A stretch of 64,000 nt of DNA from Parablautia muri (GTDB lineage Bacteria; Bacillota; Clostridia; Lachnospirales; Lachnospiraceae), in the NCBI RefSeq assembly GCF_009917485.1, contig NZ_QZDT01000019.1:23583-87582 (forward strand), written 5' to 3'. Shown one piece after another: positions 63,703 to 64,000 of this stretch (positions are counted from its first letter, which is position 1; each line of letters opens with the position of its first letter). The notes below the pieces were generated by a model. That model was given only the letters and a program-made list of their open reading frames with translations. It ran no database searches and was not told the origin of the DNA. Both the position numbers and the translations under genes were made by a program.

Positions 63703-63744
63703 TTCGGCAAAAGTCCACGTTTAACTTGTACTTTTTCTTGACAT

Positions 63745-64000
63745 AGTACCAATCTTTACTGGTGTGCCGCCAAAGAACTGGAACATGTCCACATGACAGG
63801 AAAGCCATGCTTTTTCATTCATGCTTGTTACGGCTTCCACATAGATCATCTGACTGTATGGCATTGTTGCAGCAAACAGGTATGCCGTTACACGCTCACC
63901 GGTATCAGGGTCCATATAGTTCATTGACAGACCTGACCAGTCGGCTTCAGCCTCTAATCCGGGTTTATGCTCTATGTGGCTCGTATAGTTTTTATCTGCC
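63745..64000 (-). pseudogene. istA: IS21-family transposase IstA, fragment
   Basis: The minus-strand frame enters from beyond the window edge and reads KPGLEAEADWSGLSMNYMD, where the Asp in ADWSG is the first catalytic residue, then TGERVTAYLFAATMPYSQM and DMFQFFGGTPVKI. There the istA match stops at the IS3 end, and the remaining third of the gene is not present. The upstream part lies outside the window. Confidence 0.82.

Larger units (their letters stand above)
62193..63743 (+). mobile_element. Decayed IS3-family insertion sequence
   Basis: About 1.5 kb bounded by inverted repeats: AGTACAAGTTAAACATGG at 62208-62225 and its near-complement at 63715-63732. The outer ends are uncertain by some bases, and I see no clear target duplication. 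It holds orfA, a broken orfB and a third small frame. It is inserted in, or has fused to, an IS21 istA gene whose reading ends abruptly at about 63745. Confidence 0.8.

Overview
The window looks like a chromosomal stretch of a spore-forming, gut-type clostridium, most likely Lachnospiraceae. It combines moderate GC, strong AGGAGG ribosome sites, the sporulation sigma cassette spoIIGA-sigE-ylmC-sigG, a division and cell-wall (dcw) cluster, and Tn916-type mobile-element remains. Genus and species cannot be fixed from the sequence alone. Most housekeeping genes lie on the minus strand.

Layout. At 0.3-7.8 kb are gpmI, two large membrane proteins of lipid-linked sugar transfer type and a cation efflux transporter. 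At 8.0-11.9 kb on the plus strand a promoter, a 42-codon leader peptide and an attenuator-like terminator precede a heterodimeric ABC exporter of BmrC/BmrD type. At 11.9-26.5 kb are a TPR membrane protein, a DEAD-box helicase, a polyprenyl-phosphate glycosyltransferase, a NYN/LOTUS protein, gdhA, an SH3b protein, tRNA-Arg(CCG), a DUF5688 protein, efp-aroQ-aroK-aroE-yqeG and nrdR. At 26.6-29.7 kb are sigG, ylmC, sigE and spoIIGA, the last behind a promoter with a 21-bp spacer and a Spo0A-box match, as in Bacillus spoIIG. A M18 aminopeptidase follows.

The dcw cluster (31.4-50.1 kb, read right to left) is mraZ, rsmH, ftsL, an FtsI-type PBP, a second SpoVD-like PBP, mraY, murD, ftsW, murA, ftsQ and ftsZ. 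The second PBP is cut at its SxN active-site motif by a compact 5.1-kb element made of a large serine recombinase, a small frameshifted gene and a three-gene ABC importer. The two junctions share an 8-bp core. Removing the element in silico restores one in-frame PBP of about 576 residues and yields a nearly perfectly palindromic attP. This is the arrangement of skin-like elements that are excised from sporulation genes, and it is the main finding.

At 51.3-59.4 kb an 8.1-kb integrated element sits in the 3' end of ychF, flanked by a 16-bp direct repeat. It encodes a rolling-circle (HUH) Rep protein, two XRE regulators, an excisionase-like protein, a tyrosine integrase, an Nmad3-like protein, a lipoprotein and several small unknown genes. 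Beyond ychF (60.5-64 kb) lies a mobile-element graveyard: a Tn916-type int/xis relic with an internal deletion and a nonsense codon, small ICE fragments, and a decayed IS3-family element inserted into an IS21 istA gene.
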